Shown piece by piece: positions 5,343 to 6,408 of a stretch of DNA of 6,408 nt. The notes under the pieces are model-generated. The model saw nothing but the letters and a program-made list of their open reading frames with translations, made no database searches and had not been told where the DNA came from. The translations under genes were made by a program, and so were the position numbers. Numbering within the stretch: the stretch's first letter is position 1; the number at the start of each line of letters is the position of its first letter. Location: positions 1 to 6,408 of the forward strand of contig JAUVZE010000065.1 in assembly GCA_030602665.1 (NCBI GenBank), given 5' to 3'. The stretch is from Dehalococcoidia bacterium. Its GTDB lineage: Bacteria > Chloroflexota > Dehalococcoidia > Dehalococcoidales > JAUVZE01.

Positions 5343-5377
5343 ACTACACTGTTTTTAGTCAGGGGGATTCTTATTAC

Positions 5378-5394
5378 AGGAGGCAGGACAGATT
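5378..5394 (+). promoter_or_regulatory. Consensus ribosome binding site defining an ATT start for purM
   Basis: AGGAGG at 5378-5383 is followed, after 8 bases, by ATT at 5392-5394. That triplet opens the purM frame two codons before the conserved Thr-Tyr start of the domain. Between the in-frame stop TAG (5356-5358) and the GTG at 5566 the frame has no ATG, GTG or TTG. Confidence 0.7.
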
Positions 5395-6399
5395 AAAGAT
5401 ACCTATGTCAGAGCCGGTGTTAATATTGCTCTTGCCGCTAAGGCTAAAGAGCTGATTGGGAAGCATGCCCGGTCTACCCATCGGCCTGAGGTCTTAGCTG
5501 GCATTGGGTTCTTTGGCGGGCTCTTTGAATTTAAGGGGTTTAAGCAGCCGGTTCTGGTATCCAGTGTGGATGGGGTAGGCACCAAATTAAAGATTGCCGG
5601 TGCTTTGGCCAAGCATGATACCATTGGTATTGACCTGGTTAATCATTGCGTCAATGATATCCTCACCTGTGGTGCTGAGCCGCTCTTCTTTCTGGACTAC
5701 ATTGCTATGGGCAAGCTGGTGACAGAGCAGGTGGAGGCAATTGCCAAAGGATTAGCCCAAGCCTGCCGTGAGGTTGGATGCGCTCTTATTGGTGGGGAAA
5801 CCGCCGAGATGCCCGGGCTATACGCTGGAGAGGATTATGACCTGGTCGGCTTTATCGTTGGTGTGGTAGAGAAGGAGAAGCTTATCATGGGGAAGACAAT
5901 TGGGGTTGGTGATACCATAATCGGCTTACCCTCCAGTGGGCTACACACCAATGGCTATTCCCTGGTACGCAAGGTTTTTGGTGAAGCTAAACCGGTGTTA
6001 GATGCTTATTACCCTGAGCTGGGTCGAACCTTAGGGGAGGCGCTTCTGGAGCCTCACCGCTGTTACTATCATCAGTTGAAGCCGCTACTGCCACTAATTA
6101 AAGGCATGGCTCATATCACTGGCGGCGGCTTAATTGATAATGTGCCCCGGGTTTTGCCTCAGGGTGTGGCGGCGCAATTTCATAGGCGGGCGTGGACAGT
6201 CCCCCCTATTTTCCAGCTTATTCAGCAAAGAGGTAATGTAGCTCATGACGAGATGTATCATGTATTTAATATGGGCATCGGTATGGTGGTTATTTGCTCT
6301 CCTGATAATGCTGACCAGTTCACAAAAGCAATACCAGGAGCTAAAGTTATTGGTGAGGTGGTAGAGCAGGCGGATAAGGCGAGGGTAGTTATTAAATAG
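5392..6399 (+). CDS. purM: Phosphoribosylformylglycinamidine cyclo-ligase (AIR synthetase), ATT start
   Basis: PurM closes the imidazole ring, converting FGAM and ATP to AIR in step 5 of purine synthesis. Counting from ATT, the product has 335 residues, close to the usual 340-350, and every family landmark is present: Thr-Tyr-x-x-Ala-Gly-Val near the N-terminus (4-10), Arg-Pro-Glu-Val-Leu (31-35), Asp-Gly-Val-Gly-Thr-Lys-Leu (60-66), Asn-Asp-Ile-Leu (88-91) with Gly-Ala-Glu-Pro-Leu-Phe-Phe-Leu-Asp-Tyr (94-103), Gly-Gly-Glu-Thr-Ala-Glu-Met-Pro-Gly (134-142), Leu-Pro-Ser-Ser-Gly-Leu-His-Thr-Asn-Gly (179-188) and Ala-His-Ile-Thr-Gly-Gly-Gly (240-246). A start at GTG 5566 would delete 58 conserved residues, including part of the ATP-binding half, so it is rejected. 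The frame is intact to TAG at 6397-6399. The gene follows the small membrane protein gene by 49 bases. Confidence 0.94.
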   Translation: MKDTYVRAGVNIALAAKAKELIGKHARSTHRPEVLAGIGFFGGLFEFKGFKQPVLVSSVDGVGTKLKIAGALAKHDTIGIDLVNHCVNDILTCGAEPLFFLDYIAMGKLVTEQVEAIAKGLAQACREVGCALIGGETAEMPGLYAGEDYDLVGFIVGVVEKEKLIMGKTIGVGDTIIGLPSSGLHTNGYSLVRKVFGEAKPVLDAYYPELGRTLGEALLEPHRCYYHQLKPLLPLIKGMAHITGGGLIDNVPRVLPQGVAAQFHRRAWTVPPIFQLIQQRGNVAHDEMYHVFNMGIGMVVICSPDNADQFTKAIPGAKVIGEVVEQADKARVVIK

Positions 6400-6408
6400 T
6401 TAGGCGAC

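Noticed and set aside
5566..6399. purM starting at the GTG at 5566
   Set aside because: It would remove 58 residues of clear PurM homology, including the conserved N-terminal motifs, and has no matching ribosome binding site; ATT at 5392 is much better supported.

Overview
The window reads as an ordinary bacterial chromosome segment with one accessory patch. The genes form three blocks: a cluster of very small genes of accessory type (194-762), a divergent pair made of a CvpA-like membrane protein gene (minus strand) and a tlyA-hydrolase operon (plus strand), and a purine biosynthesis block carrying purF and purM. Base composition is moderate (AT-richer in the small-gene patch), GTG, TTG and even ATT starts are frequent, and a stretch of repeated extragenic palindromes follows purF. 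My best guess is an uncultured Chloroflexota of the Dehalococcoidia type. That rests on the general feel of the proteins and palindromes, not on a marker gene, so it is a weak inference.

Layout: 1-193 holds no gene I can support, but does hold an inverted-repeat element (128-158). Bases 194-463 encode an 89-residue, highly charged helical protein built from three 27-residue repeats. Bases 472-561 encode a 29-residue hydrophobic, lipoprotein-like peptide. Bases 577-762 encode a two-helix membrane protein of the superinfection-immunity (Imm_superinfect) type, in the same frame as the peptide and separated from it by one TGA. Converging on these is a cvpA-like gene (896-1405, minus). The divergent intergenic region carries recognisable promoters for both directions and a second copy of the inverted-repeat element. 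tlyA (1705-2430) overlaps an alpha/beta hydrolase gene (2430-3212) by one base. purF (3257-4681) has its own near-consensus promoter that starts inside the end of the hydrolase gene.

Bases 4682-5144 are non-coding and rich in hairpins, including a tandem pair of two-hairpin units (4877-4946 and 4950-5020) whose stems differ by compensatory changes. Then come a 65-residue two-helix membrane protein (5145-5342) and a full-length purM that appears to start at ATT (5392-6399).

PurF and PurM catalyse steps 1 and 5 of de novo IMP synthesis. TlyA is an rRNA 2'-O-methyltransferase. The hydrolase, CvpA-like protein and small proteins have no assignable substrates. No RNA genes, insertion sequences or CRISPR arrays were seen.
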